Shown here: one piece after another, positions 1 through 11,232 of the stretch
How the letters are laid out: the number at the start of each line of letters is the position of its first letter
Numbering within the stretch: the stretch's first letter is position 1
From: Forficula auricularia
Lineage: Eukaryota; Arthropoda; Insecta; Dermaptera; Forficulidae
DNA length: 64,000 bases
Assembly (NCBI GenBank): GCA_024734495.1
Contig: JALMQS010000089.1
Location: 1,418,435-1,482,434 of the forward strand
Direction of reading: 5' to 3'
The notes under the pieces: generated by a model
Told to the model about the DNA's origin: nothing
What the model saw: the letters and a program-made list of their open reading frames with translations, nothing else
The model's database searches: none
Program-made: the position numbers and the translations under genes

Positions 1-183
1 ATACGAGTAGGGTATGGCGCTTAAAGAAGAAGATAAATAAACTAGTTATGACAGAATTTAGTCTTTTGTCTTTATATTATATTTTAATTTTTCATTAATT
101 TAAACATATAAATTTTCATACAATGAATTTGTATATTTCTGGAGTCGTTTTCAAGTGCTGTGGGAGAAATTAATTAATATAAC

Positions 184-933
184 ATTTTTCGTTAAATTGA
201 AGGGTTGGTTTTGTCACAAATATAATAAAACAATAATTTTAATAACTATTAGAATTATTTAATTGATAACTATACAGTTTCGGTCACCACTGGTCGACCA
301 TCCTCAGTAGTTCTAAAAATTGAAATGAAACATTTATTTACATTTTTTCTTTTTTATAGAAAATTATATAACACAAATTTTTTTTTACAATAATTTGAAA
401 TCATACATACATCTCGTTTAAGAACCGGAATTTGTTTCTAGAATGGATTATTTATAATGGGTTTTTTAATTGTATAATAATTGACTATGCAATGAGATAA
501 TTAGAAAAAAATAAAATTGAAAATAATATTTAATATAATCATTAATTCAAAATAGTTTCTAGTTCAGTGATAAACGTTTTTATAAATTGTTGCTATATAT
601 ATGTATGTGTGTGATTGTAATGAACTGTGTGATGTATCTATATTGAAGATTTAAGAATGAATGTTTCATGTGAAATGACAAATTCCGGTTCTTGAACGAG
701 ATGTATGTATGATTTCAAATTATTGTAAAAAAAAAAAAAATTTGTGTTATATAATTCTCTATAAAAAGAAAAAATGTAAATAAATGTTTCATTTCAATTT
801 TTAGAACTACTGAGGATGGTCGACCAGTGGTGACCGAAACTGTATAGTTATCAATTAAATAATTCTAATAGTTATTAAAATTATTGTTTTATTATATTTG
901 TGACAAAACCAACCCTTCAATTTAACGAAAAAT
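184..933. repeat. Foldback element, arms 184-435 and 679-933
   Basis: Two arms of about 250 bp are inverted copies of each other. They begin at ATTTTTCGTTAAATTGAAGG (184) and end with its complement at 933, around a loop of about 240 bp. Imperfect direct copies of a roughly 20-bp AT-rich flank (near 164-183 and 960-980) lie on both sides and may be a duplicated target or local duplication. No coding potential is seen. The element lies in what should be an intron upstream of the first visible IFT172 exon; the rest of 1-1013 is AT-rich with nothing recognised. Confidence 0.75.
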
Positions 934-1013
934 TTAAATCAAGTCACTTAAGTTCTGGAAGAAATTTAATTAATATAACATGTATTAAATTAAGATAAAA
1001 TATATACTTTTAG

Positions 1014-4000
1014 AAAATTGGGAATCGGCCAAGAAGTTAGCCGAAAAATATCATCCTGATGAATTGCCTAAAATTCTTCAAAAACAAGCAATTTCTTTTC
1101 TTAACAAAGGAAATTTAGCCCAATTTGAGAGCTTACTTTTACAAGCAAAAAGCCCAGATATTCTTATTGACAAGTAAGCAATCGATATTATTATATATTT
1201 ATTTATTTATTTAGTAATTATAATCAAATTAATAAATATTTTTTATTTAGATTTCAAGAAACTGGACATTGGGCTGAAGCTTTGCGTATTTCACGTGAAT
1301 ATGTCCCTTCACGTTTAGCTGAAGTTCAAGAGAATGCTCAAAGAGCAAATGCCTCGAAATCATCTGGCTTAATAGACAGTGCTCGCAATTTAGTTGATAG
1401 AGGAGATTATATGGGAGCTATTCAAACATATATTCAGGTAAATCATCATCATTATCATAGAGTAATAAATAATAAGAAGATGTTTATTCACAATAATAAA
1501 ATTACATAATAAATGAAAAAAATAATAATAATACAAACATATACCCCCTTGATCAAAATTGAGCACCCGGCGGGATTCGAACCTGTGTCTCTCTTCTTTA
1601 GCCGAAGAGCGCATTCTTGGCGGGATCATCCGTGACCTAGTTGGTAAAGGCGCTCTTCGGCTAAAGGAGGAGACACGGGTTCGAATCCCGATGCTCAATT
1701 CATTTTTCTTTTTCAAAAAATAATAAAATAATTATATTCAAACGCCTCTCAATCGATAATAATAAAATAATTTTCTAAATATGTAGAATTAACATAATAA
1801 ATTATTGATTACATTATTTAACTTTTACGGCTCAAATTGCTTTAATCTAATTATTTATTTTTATACTCACCGTCCATCCTTGGTTTTGACCGAGTAAAAG
1901 AGCATCAAGTAGATTAATAAAATATTTTTATATTGTTTCAATATTATTTTGATTCGATTTTTAATTATTCCAGATTAATGATCGAAATGCACTTATGGAA
2001 GCTTTTGATGTAGTAAATAGACGTTTACAAGGTACTGACGAATTTCAAAATATAGTTCTAATATTAGCACCTCATCTTGAATCAATACATGAATATGAAT
2101 CAGCTGCAAATTTATATGGTAGAGCTGATTTATTTGAAAAAGCAATCGAATCTTTAGCAGCTGCTGGTGAATGGAAAAAGGTAGTATATCGTTGAAAAGT
2201 TTTTGTTTTGCCGAGAGTAGCAGATTTGTTGATTCACAAAGAGAAACAAAGATTCTAAGATTCTAAGCTGACCACCAGTGAAAGAACATCACATTTTCAA
2301 TATCCATACGATATTGACTCCATGAAAAACAACATTTATAAATAAAAAAGACTGATGATGAAGACCAAGTCTTCGAAACTATAGTCTCAAACAAATAAAT
2401 AATAATTTTTAAGGATGTTTGGTGTCGGTTTTAGGTGAAACATTATAATAACTATATGAGGTGAAACATTATAAATAACTTATGAGTTGAAACATTATAA
2501 ATAACTTATGATTTTTGTGAAACCTAACCTAGAAAATTCTCCTCATAAAATAAATAATATATATACTAGTATACAGATATATCATCTCGATATATATGTG
2601 TGTATGTTTATTTGCATCAAGCAGAGGACAACCTCTTTGTTTCTCTTTGTAGTATATCGTAGTAATTCTATAAATAATACTGATATAATAAGTAATATGT
2701 AATATTTTTTTATTTGATTCGTCTTTTTAGGCTCGTTCTCTTGCTCAAGATTTAGCGCCCGAATATTTCCCGAAAATTGAAAAGCTTTATGCTGAATTTC
2801 TTCAACGTGAAGGACGTGCGGATGTTTTAAATGATATTGATGCTACTGGAGCTCTCGATTTACTAGCCAAGCAAGGAAATTGGCTTGAGTGCTTAGATGA
2901 AGCCCGTGCTCGAGGCCCCGAAACTCATCATAAATATGTTGCAATTCGATCTGGCCAGCTTCTGCAACAAGGACAACCTGAAGCTGTGGTAGAACTGTAC
3001 CATTCACAACGCCTTCGCTGGCCAGTTCTTACACAAAATTTTAATCTTTATCGTCTAACCAGTGCCGCTCTCTTAGCAAGTAAATTACATTTGAACATTT
3101 TTCTCCTTTTTACACGCTTTATATTAGCTTCACCAGAGGGGTGAACCGCTACCTATTATCGTGTACACCTATTTCCACTTCCACTTTCATTTCCAAGTAG
3201 AAAACAATAGATGAAGGGACATTATCTAATGAATTCCAAAATAATTTCAAAGGGTGTACACCTAATTCCAATCGCGGTTCACCCCTCGGCTTCACCTGTA
3301 TGTATGAGGATGGTTTGATAAGTCGGTGACTTTTTGAATTTTCCGCACAGTAAATTTAAATGCAACACTGCTCCCGTCAACTGCCATCTGAAATAGACTG
3401 CTGTAAAATTTTGAGCAAGTTGCGCCATTTAGTTTGTGTTTGACAGCCATTAAAAGCAGACAACCTCGTGAATTTTAACGAAAATGGAAAAAGGTGAATT
3501 TCCTGTGCTGATTAAGAATTATTTCTTCCGTAAAAAAACCATCACCTAACCAAGGAAAGACTTGATAAATACTTAGGGGACTCTGCACCATCAATTTCAA
3601 TAGCTAAGAAGTGGTTTACTGAGTTTCGTTGTGGTCGTACAAGCACAAGTTTTCGTCGAAAGTTCAGGTCCCCCAAAAGAGGTCGTCACGCCAGAAATCA
3701 TCGATAAAATCCATGGGATAATATTGGAAGATCGGAGAATAAAAGTGGGTGAGGTGACTGAGGCTATAGGCATGTCAACTGAGCTGTGTGATGTACATCA
3801 CATTTTACATGAATATTTGGACATTGAAAAAGCTATCCGCGCGATGGGTTTCGCAATTGCTCACACTCGATCATAAGCGCAACTATGTGACCACTTCAAA
3901 GGAGTGTTTGGCGATGTTCAACCGAAATCCGAACAAATTTCTGCGTCGTTTCGTTACCGTAGACGAAACATAGATCCATCACAGCACACCAGAGACCAAA

Positions 4001-7000
4001 GAACAATCAAGACAGTGGGTTTCTTGGGGTGTACTTCACCAAAGAAGCCCAAGGTGGGTCTGTCGGCCAACAAAGTCATGGCCACAGTTTTTTGGGATAT
4101 ACGAGGTGTCATTCACATCGATTACCTTGAAAAGGGTAAAACGATCACCGGCGAATATTATTCAGAGGTTTTGGACAGATTCGATATTGATTTGAAGCAG
4201 AAACCACAGGCGAAAAGTGCTGTTCCATAAAGACAATGCACGGGTGCACACTATGGGAAAATTTTATGAATTGGCCTACGAACTGCTACCCCATCCAGCA
4301 TATTCTCCAGATTTAACCCCAGCGACTATTTCATGTTTTCAAATCTGAAGAAATGCCTGAGCGGTAAGAGATTCGGGTCGAATGAAGAGGTCATCACTGA
4401 AACAAACGCCTATTTTGAGGGCATTGAGAAAACCTATTATTTGGAAGGAATAAAAAAAATTGAAAAATGCTGGACTAAATGCATCGAGCTAAAAGGAGAC
4501 TATGTTGAGAAATAAAACGCTTATTTGCCGAAAAAAATATCTTTTATTCAAAAAGTCACTGACTTATCAAACTACCCTCGTATCTATGAATTTATCTATC
4601 AATATGGCTTTGTTCTGTTAAATTCCGCAAAAATTTCTCTATAAAAATAATTGTTTACCTACTCAATTTAAATGAAATTATATAGAAATAATAATTTTTA
4701 GAAAAAAATAAAACTGATTTCAAAAAAATTAAATGCAAAATTTAATAAAATCCACTAAAAGGTATAAAATAATTATCTTATTTAGTTACAACTAAACGAC
4801 GAAATTATTACATGAAATCACTTTTTGAAGTCGGTGCCAAACAAACCTATATAAGCGAGCTTACGCGATGTTGTCTTCATTACCCGCCAACGTGCTAAGT
4901 AAGATCCATCGAGTGCGATTCATAAAATGTATATGTTTGGACCGACTTCAAAAAGTAATTTCATGTTACATGTTTTATCGTTTAGTTGTAACTAAGATAA
5001 TTATTATTTTATACCTATTTCATTGTATTTCATTTGAAGTCGTTTTATTTTTCTAAAATCATTTTTATTTTTCTTTTTAGTGATGTTATTATATAATGAC
5101 AATATCTTCTGCATCTCGTAAGAGAAAACTTCGAGCGAATGAATCAGAAATTGATAATAAAATTCAATTCATAAATAGAGGAATTCTCTCCGAAACGTTA
5201 GCGGGTTTTAAATGAATGTTTAAAGTTTTTTTTTATAAAAGATTTTATTTATTATAATTTCGATTATTTGCTCATATGAATTGGAGATTTCCGCTATTTT
5301 GTCATTGATCATATCATCAGAACTTGACCAAATTAATATGGTACCAATCGGAAACTATACTGAACCAAATGCAAAAAAAAATCATCAAAATTGGTTCATA
5401 ATTGCCGAAGAAATCGAGTAACATAGACACACAAAAATTCAGTCGAATTGAGAACCTCCTCCTTTTTTGAAGTCGGTTAAAAATAAATACATTTCATTCT
5501 GTTAATTTCTGCAAACTTTTCTTCATAAAGTTAAGACTAAAAAGTAAAAAAATACATTATATTTTAAAAAAACATGCTTCTAAAAAGTACAAAATAATGT
5601 AATACTTAATCAAAAAGCGTGGGGCACTTGGTCGAAATTAATTAAAAGTACATGTTTCTACGCCCTACGCTTTTTTGATTAAGTATTACATTATTTTGTA
5701 CTTTTTAGAAGCGTGTTTTGTAGTTTTATAAAATATTTTTAATTATATGTCAGAAGGGTTGTTTTTCACCTCGGGAATCGAACCCGAGTGCCAGTAGCAG
5801 CAATCCGGGCCAAAGAAAATCATTTGATTGATATTTTATTTATTTATTTAACAATGCATTTGAAATTATGCCTCTGAACGTTCATTGTAAAGTCGTTTTA
5901 TCTGCAACAAGTCCCCCCCCCTGCTTATACATAATCAGTTCTGTGCTGTAAAATATAGTTAAAATTTATTGTTCAATTATTATTGATTATAGGCAATGCA
6001 AACTATGAATCTCTTTCTCGTCTCCGAGATTTATTATTTTCCGTAACTGAAGCTGTCCGAGTATCTGGAGAAGCAGGAACTCAAGCTCATAATGAACTTG
6101 AAAGGCTCCTACTTGCGGCCCATTATGCTGCAACTCGGGACGCTTGCAGACAAGCCGAGCCTCAAGTTGCTTCCGTTTCTATTCTAATTTTTAAATTATC
6201 CGTATCTCTCTGTCGTCATTCCGATCTCATTCCTGCTGATAAATTATATTATGATGTAAGTTATTTTCAAATTAATAGAATTATATTATTTAAAATAAAA
6301 CAAATTTCAAGCAAATATGAGCCTTTTATTTTTAAAGTGTTTTTAAGTCCATTTTTTGTTATTTCGAGATATTTATATTTTTATAAACATATATTTATAT
6401 ACCGGGTGAGTTTTTTTATCTTGAGACAGTCTTATAACTCAAAAACAATGCCTTATATGAAAAAAAGTTTCAAATAAAAATTTATTTATATGAGGGTGGA
6501 AACTAAACTACGCTATTGTTTGTTGACCTAGAACAAGTTTTCAAGGGTATTTCGAGGTCAAGTTCTGTTTTTCAAATGGAAACCTATTTATTATGTTTCT
6601 GTACATATTCTGAATCTACAAAAAAAAAACAGAACAACTTTTATTAGAACTATTTTTTTATATGACATCAAATAAAAAAAAATATTAAATTATTAGATCT
6701 CTAAAAAATCCAAATAATAATTATTCTTAACAATTATTCAACTTAATAATCAAATATTTAATTATTAAATAAATAATTTAATAATTTTCCCCTCAGAAGC
6801 TTCATTATATCGTGTTGTAAAATTATTTTTTTTAAAAAAAAGACTTGCAATAAATTATTATTAAATTATTTATTTAATAATTAAATATTTTATCATTATT
6901 ATTTGATAATTAAGTTGAATGATTGTTAAAAATCGTTATTAGGATTTTTTTGAGATTTAATTGATTTAATTGAAAAGTTTTTATTTATTTATTGATTAAT

Positions 7001-9455
7001 ATTTTTTTTTATTTGATATATAAAAAAATAGTTCTAATAAAAGTTGTTCAGTTTTTTTTCTAGATTAAGAATATGTACAGAAACATATAAGTAGGTTTCC
7101 ATTTAAAAAACAGAACTTGACCTTGAAATACCCTTGAAAGTTTGTTCTAGGTCGACAAACAATAGTGTAGTTTAGTTTCCCCCTGATATAAATAAACTTT
7201 TATTTGAAACTTTTTTCATATAATCCACTGTTTTTGAGTTAGAAGACTGTCTCAAGATAAAAAACTCACCCGGTATTTTTGACAAATTCATGAGGGTATT
7301 GTACTCCATTGACTGTGATATAAACATGAAAATAAGACATCTATGCCTAAGTAAAATTGGCATTAATACAATTTTTTCAAAATTGGACTTATGCCACTTT
7401 CAAAAATAAACGGCTCATATATCTGTAATTTGTTGTATATCACCTCCATAAAAGCAATCTATACTTATATATTTCTCTATATGATTTATAATAATGTTCT
7501 TATATTTTAATTTTATAGGCTGGGATGGAAGCAAAGCGAGCTGGAAAAGATTCTGAGGCATTCGTATTTTTAAATCATTTTCTTGATCTTGTAGAAGCAA
7601 TCGAGGATAACCGGTCTGATATGCTTGATTCAAGTGATCTTAATGAAACAGGATTCCCATTAGAGGTATACATTTTCTGTAGGAATTTGGTTCAAATTAT
7701 TCTTAATCACATGTATCGGTAATCTTTCCGGGCTTATCTGCGCCCTTAATTGCTCTAAGAATTTTCATATCAATATATATATCAGTGGCGGCCGGTGACA
7801 TTTCAACCAGAGCTGTCCAATAGAGAATCAATTCATTTTTTTAAATATTATTTAATTTTTCGCTTCTTTTTTTAAATTCATCGATAAACGGATTATTTTT
7901 CTTTATTTTTCAAATTTAACATTAAATTGATTGTAATGGAACATTAAATTTTTTATGAAATAATGAAGCTTCTGCTACTCTCGGCAAAAAGAAACTTTCA
8001 ATTTAACATACCATGTCTTGGAAAAAGTTTTCACTTTTTCCTCAATTTATTGCCTAATAACCTTATATTAAAATTTATTGAAATAAACCACATCATTTCA
8101 TCTGTGATCGTAACGTCATGTAATTGCCTTTGTAAATATTTGTAAGCAAACTGCTCCAAATTTTTAGCTATCATAGAATCTGTAACCGCAATTTTAGCAC
8201 ACTGGTTGCATTAAAATATATATACCATAAGTAGCCTGATGCACCTATAATGGACCAGTATTTTATCCGGCGTACCAGTAATGGGCCATCTATTAAATCT
8301 ATTGTGGAACAATAATCAAGTCTATAACATCATAGAATTTCTAAGTGGTGTAACTAAAAACAAAATTTATCTGTTTTATTCATATTTTTCTAAAACTTTA
8401 AAGAAAATGCCATGGTCCAGTAATGGGCCATCCAGGCCTATTATTGGAACTATTCATAGTACATTGACCGTTCCTCTACTGATCAGTTAGGTTTTCAACA
8501 GTAAGCTTAATTCAGAATGATACCATGTTCTTATCCCGGCCCATTACTGGAACATTTGAACAATTCGGGATCCCATGATGGGCCACCCTATTTTGGCAAT
8601 GAAATCTTAAGTTTTTCATCATTTATGCACTGTACAATTTGAATTATAGATACATATTATCGTACTAAATATTCCTTAAAGTCACTAAACAGGTAAATAA
8701 ATATTATTTGTTAAAAAAAAAATCACTTTCCTTAACAGATTTCTTAATCAGAAGTTAAAACAATCACAAATATTCGTCTCTTTAGCAGAATAATCCAAAC
8801 ACTTGACTAAAAGTAAAGGAATGAAGTGAATTCCAGTGCTAAGGTATCCTAGCAGGAAATAGTCAATGACCCTTACCCTTCCACTGGTATAGGTAACAAA
8901 AAAACCCTTCACTTTTCAACATTTTTAAGGGGTGGTCCATTACTGGAGCGTTTACCTTAATGTAGTTTATTTCAAAAACTTCTAATAAACTCTTCCAACT
9001 ACCAGAGCTTTAGTCAATTTATATTAAAATTGTTTTTATATTTTTCACACTTTCAATTTAATTTTTAAAATTTTGTCTAGGTTCCACTACCTGATCAACT
9101 ATCAATCTCTTTGGAGAAAATCGAAGCAGCGAAAGAATGGGTCCTTACTGTATCGGTAGATTCTCATGTGGAACAAACTCTTCCTTTGGATGATCGAGGC
9201 GCATATGCAGCTGCTCTTTTACCAGGAGATAAACCTTGCATTGTATCAGGCTGGCCAGTTTTTAGTCAGAATCGAAATGGTCCTCACCGAAGTCTTACTC
9301 CTGGGCCATTAGAATTTCGCCGAGAAGGAAGAAAAGCAAATCGAGAAGATTGGATGCGACTGACTCAGGCTGCCAAGCATGCACCTGATACATCCCTCAA
9401 TGATGTCCTATCTTTTTTGACCGAGTGGGCTGGACCACCTTCATCACATGTCTAA
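1014..9455 (+). CDS. Intraflagellar transport protein 172, C-terminal part (seven exons)
   Basis: IFT172 is the largest subunit of the IFT-B complex, which carries cargo along the axoneme; in insects it acts in ciliated sensory neurons. Exons read by eye: 1014-1173, 1251-1437, 1974-2180, 2731-3079, 5993-6255, 7519-7665 and 9081-9455 (TAA stop), all with AG acceptors, GT donors and matching phases. The earlier exons encode TPR-like alpha-solenoid helices (SAANLYGRADLFEKAIES, GRADVLNDIDATGALDLL). The last two carry the conserved C-terminus (EVPLPDQ, KEWVLTVSVDSHVEQTLP, DRGAYAAAL, NREDWMRL, LSFLTEWAG), which aligns in order with the vertebrate protein as I remember it. The 5' end, including the WD40 repeats, lies outside the window. 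Introns 3, 4, 5 and 6 carry transposons but all splice sites look intact. The gene converges on RPRD1 downstream. Confidence 0.93.
1559..1697. repeat. Inverted pair of tRNA-like (SINE-type) sequences
   Basis: The plus-strand half (about 1627-1697) has an A-box-like TGACCTAGTTGG and a perfect B box GGTTCGAATCC at pol III spacing. The left half (1559-1622) is an inverted copy of it. The acceptor ends do not pair, so this is a tRNA-derived repeat rather than a functional tRNA gene. It lies in the second visible IFT172 intron (1438-1973); the rest of that intron is plain AT-rich sequence. Confidence 0.6.
2195..2665 (+). mobile_element. Penelope-like terminal fragment with hammerhead-like core
   Basis: Fills most of IFT172 intron 2181-2730. 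Short inverted copies of ACAAAGAGAAACAAAG bound it (about 2237 and 2634). At 2352-2386 lies CTGATGA, then a six-pair stem (GAAGAC/GTCTTC), then GAAAC, then a GTC triplet, the arrangement of a minimal type I hammerhead ribozyme with one extra T after the CTGATGA box. Downstream are AT-rich copies of GGTGAAACATTATAA. Penelope-like termini are known to carry such motifs; the assignment is inference. Confidence 0.5.
3135..3288. mobile_element. MITE with GAGGGGTGAACCGC termini, copy 1
   Basis: Terminal inverted repeats GAGGGGTGAACCGC / GCGGTTCACCCCTC enclose an internal GTGTACACC motif near each end. It is flanked by a perfect 8-bp duplication GCTTCACC at 3127-3134 and 3289-3296. No coding capacity. 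It lies in IFT172 intron 3080-5992, directly upstream of a mariner copy. The 8-bp duplication suggests hAT or P-type mobilisation. Confidence 0.8.
3305..4580 (+). mobile_element. Mariner transposon, near full length, inactive
   Basis: A 1276-bp element bounded by TA dinucleotides (3303-3304 and 4581-4582). The terminal inverted repeats share GGTTTGATAAGTC (3311) and its complement near 4562. Length and TIRs are typical of mariner. It is inserted in IFT172 intron 3080-5992 in the sense orientation. Confidence 0.9.
3484..4515 (+). pseudogene. Mariner transposase (broken by frameshifts)
   Basis: The reading frame begins at ATG 3484 and ends at TAA 4513-4515, but frame changes are needed near 3530, 3650, 3800, 3960 and 4220. 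Recognisable pieces in order are an N-terminal HTH segment (APSIS, KKWFTEFRCGRTS), VTPEIIDKIHGIILEDRRIK, the first catalytic region RRFVTVDET, LSANKVMATVFWDIRG, a second catalytic region disrupted near 4215-4240, and a PDL-TP-SD block near 4310 that marks the third aspartate. Open pieces are 3631-3876, 3904-4230 and 4333-4515. It is a decayed DD34D mariner transposase, not active as it stands. Confidence 0.85.
4640..5065. repeat. Foldback element, ACTTCAAAAA family, copy 1
   Basis: Left arm (about 4705-4850) and right arm (about 4930-5050) are inverted copies containing GGTATAAAATAATTATCTTA and GAAATCACTTTTTGAAGTCG. The loop has ATATAAGCGAGCTTACGCGATG. A second copy is at 35895-36330, where a MITE has landed in the loop. 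Related AT-rich fragments with TTTTGAAGTCGGTT continue to about 5480. Non-coding. Confidence 0.7.
5573..5725. repeat. Palindromic repeat, ACGCTTCTAAAAAGTAC family
   Basis: Arms at about 5575-5630 and 5665-5722 pair through CTAAAAAGTACAAAATAATG and TTAATCAAAAAGCGTG. Other copies lie at 14570-14665 and 31335-31830; the last is split by a MITE. Adjacent shared sequence includes TTCTGTTAA and GCAAACTTTTCT, so these are parts of one larger dispersed family. Confidence 0.7.
5768..5815 (-). repeat. tRNA-derived fragment (T-arm with B box)
   Basis: On the minus strand CTCGGGTTCGATTCCCGAG forms a perfect five-pair T-arm and contains the B-box GGTTCGATTCC. No convincing A box or acceptor stem is present, so this is a truncated SINE or tRNA relic. 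It lies in IFT172 intron 3080-5992. Confidence 0.45.
6400..7275. mobile_element. Long-TIR foldback element, miniature copy
   Basis: Begins TACCGGGTGAG and ends CTCACCCGGTA. The first and last 200 bp or so are inverted copies (ATCTTGAGACAGTCTTATAA, CAAGGGTATTTC, AGTTCTGTTTTT). The interior is AT-rich and lacks the coding relic found in the copy at 12492. It sits in IFT172 intron 6256-7518, within an older dispersed repeat whose other copy near 32710-32925 resembles the uninterrupted site. Confidence 0.8.
7276..7425 (+). repeat. Dispersed repeat shared with 32710-32925
   Basis: The segment with TATTGTACTCC, AGACATCTATG and CCACTTTCAAAAATAAACGG recurs in inverted orientation at 32710-32860. The stretch 6317-6399 on the far side of the long-TIR element also matches, so the element interrupted this repeat. 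Confidence 0.55.
7666..9080 (+). other. IFT172 intron with scattered CCAGTAATGGGCCA motifs
   Basis: A 1.4-kb intron with no gene. The word CCAGTAATGG(A/G)CCA occurs in both orientations near 8246, 8273, 8413, 8536 and 8931, with a weaker variant near 8575, suggesting a decayed transposon with such termini or subterminal binding sites. Otherwise AT-rich with nothing recognised. Confidence 0.4.
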
Positions 9456-9585
9456 ATTGGAAATTGTTTTATTAGGTTCACTTTTGTGCCTTATTTTTTC
9501 TTTCTAGTCATCACAATTTCTAACATCGCTACTCCAGAACAAGACTGGTCTAACTAAAAAAAAAGCGATTTTTCAGGAGAGCCGA

Positions 9586-9906
9586 TTAAAGTTTCTTCTT
9601 TTCCCTTCCTTTGATATCCATTGCCTGCGTTATGATTTTCTGACGACAACGGCATACATATACCCTTAAATACAGTGCATTCATTGCACGAGGATCGTCG
9701 ATCACGGAACAAGTTCCTCCAAACAGGCTGTAATACCGCCATTTTCTTTTAGTTTCAAGTCCAAAATCCTTTTCACACTGAATAACGGGATATCTAATCC
9801 CTTGTTCTACCCAATGGTTCCAAAGTTCAAGTCCTTCAATTTTACGAAACCATTCCAATTTCATCCGTCCCGATTGTTGAAATTTTGCACGAATCATTAC
9901 AATCAT
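9586..9906 (-). CDS. Small ORF, 106 residues, unrecognised
   Basis: A single uninterrupted frame starts at ATG 9906, with an in-frame TAG 12 bases upstream, and stops at 9586. The product is rich in Trp, Arg and Lys (KLEWFRKIEGLELWNHWVEQ, KRKWRYYSLFGG, YVCRCRQK) and ends in a basic tail. No signal peptide or membrane segment is visible. Its base composition is clearly less AT-rich than the flanks, which argues for past or present coding function. I do not recognise a family. It lies antisense and just downstream of IFT172, inside a pair of inverted repeats, so it could be a small gene, an exon of a longer one, or cargo of a mobile element. Confidence 0.4.
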   Translation of the reverse strand: MIVMIRAKFQQSGRMKLEWFRKIEGLELWNHWVEQGIRYPVIQCEKDFGLETKRKWRYYSLFGGTCSVIDDPRAMNALYLRVYVCRCRQKIITQAMDIKGREKKKL

Positions 9907-10024
9907 AGAACTCCCCTATAGATCTTCACAGGTTTTTCCCCTCTCTCTATACTATTATTATTTTTTATGATTAATTTATGGGCAAAACTCCAAGATGTTC
10001 CTTTCTTGCACCGAAATATTTATG

Positions 10025-10265
10025 AATAGTAAATTATTGTGTGATAAACCAACAGTAAGTAACTTTTTTATATTATTCTCTAGTGCAAAACTGAACTATT
10101 GTGATAATGGTTCTTTTTTGAAGAGAATAATCTACTGGGAAATAAGTTAATTTACCGTTCAAAATAGAGCCATTATCATAATTGTTCAGTTTTGCACTAG
10201 AAAATGAAATGAAAAAGTTACTTACTGTTGGTTTATCACACAATCATTCACTATTGCACAATAGA
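10025..10265. repeat. Palindrome with TGTGTGATAAACCAACAG arms
   Basis: Arms at about 10030-10120 and 10165-10250 are inverted copies (GTGTGATAAACCAACAGTAA and CTAGTGCAAAACTGAAC). Non-coding foldback in the IFT172/RPRD1 gap. Confidence 0.65.
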
Positions 10266-10293
10266 AACGGACCGTCTCCCATGTGTGACTGAG

Positions 10294-10498
10294 GGCCAGT
10301 TGTATGTCGGTTGGTAAAGCCTTTGTAAAAGTTGACAAGGGGTAAAACCTTATAATTCACCTTGTGCCCGGCGGGATGGTCAATCAGATGAAAGTGCGTG
10401 TCATCTGATTGACCATCCTGCCAGGCACAAAGTGAATACTAAAGTTTTATCCTTTGTCAACTTTTACAAAGACTTAACCAACCGACATACAACTGGCC
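10294..10498. mobile_element. Palindromic MITE, GGCCAGTTGTATGTCGGTTGG family, copy 1
   Basis: About 205 bp, almost entirely self-complementary, from GGCCAGTTGTATGTCGG to its complement. The centre is GTCATCTGATTGACCATC with a mirrored arm. Related copies lie at 30440-30631 and 56232-56446. No coding capacity. The copy at 30440 has TAA on both sides, suggesting a PIF/Harbinger-type origin. Confidence 0.7.
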
Positions 10499-10613
10499 AT
10501 AAGAAACGGTCTTACACAGAGATAGTAGAGGCAATTTTAAGATAATTCATAAAAAAAGTCAAAATCGTATTTTTTTGAGTTCGACCAGTCTTGTTCTGGA
10601 ATAGCGACATTTA

Positions 10614-11232
10614 AATTTATATTCACTATTTATTAAATGTGCCTTATTTTTTGTAAAAAGATAAGAACTTAAATAGTCAAGTGCACTTATATATGTAAAA
10701 TTGTAATTTTTAATCAAAAATATTATAATGTAATTTTGTTAATATTTTATTCTAGTCACAAAGATGAAAAATAAATAAATAAAATAAAAAACTTCATTCA
10801 TTAATTTTATTTTCATTTAACCAAGAACTTACAAGCAAATTTGGTAAAAATTAATATATATGTATACATTATTAATCCGCTCAATTTCTAGTTTTATTCA
10901 GTCTCTATTAGTCTTTTTCTAGAATAAACGGCTTCAGTCAATTTTATTATTAGGTATCTTATTATGTATATATTATTTCTTAAGTAAAAATATATCTTTA
11001 CTTATAGATGTATTATATACTAATATAGATACATATTTACATTATTTACAGTTAAAAAATTACTTTTTAATTTTACAAAAACAATTATAATCACTAAAAT
11101 GAGAATAAAAATATTTATAAATGACTACTAAGGCAATCAACCATATTATATATATTCTATACTTAATACGATGTTGATCCACTTGATAATTTAAGGCGTT
11201 TAAAAACTACTTTGGGGGGCGAAATTTGTTTG
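10614..11232. other. Intergenic AT-rich stretch
   Basis: The gap between the repeat-bounded segment and the RPRD1 stop codon. Includes AATAAA-like words on both strands that could serve 3'-end formation for RPRD1. No further feature seen. Confidence 0.5.

Larger units (their letters stand above)
9522..10613. repeat. Segment bounded by 50-bp inverted repeats
   Basis: The arms at 9522-9575 and 10561-10613 are about 85-90 percent identical inverted copies, both with CCAGAACAAGACTGGTC. The word TGTGCCTTATTTTTT also occurs just outside each end (about 9486 and 10637). The interior holds the ORF at 9586-9906 and two palindromes. It occupies the gap between convergent IFT172 and RPRD1. It may be a transposon or a local inverted duplication of the IFT172 3' region. 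Confidence 0.55.

Noticed and set aside
1627..1697. Functional tRNA gene
   Set aside because: A and B boxes are present but acceptor strands do not pair and no proper anticodon loop is found.
1390..1716. 108-residue minus-strand frame
   Set aside because: Runs through a splice junction, IFT172 coding sequence and the tRNA-like pair; antisense shadow.
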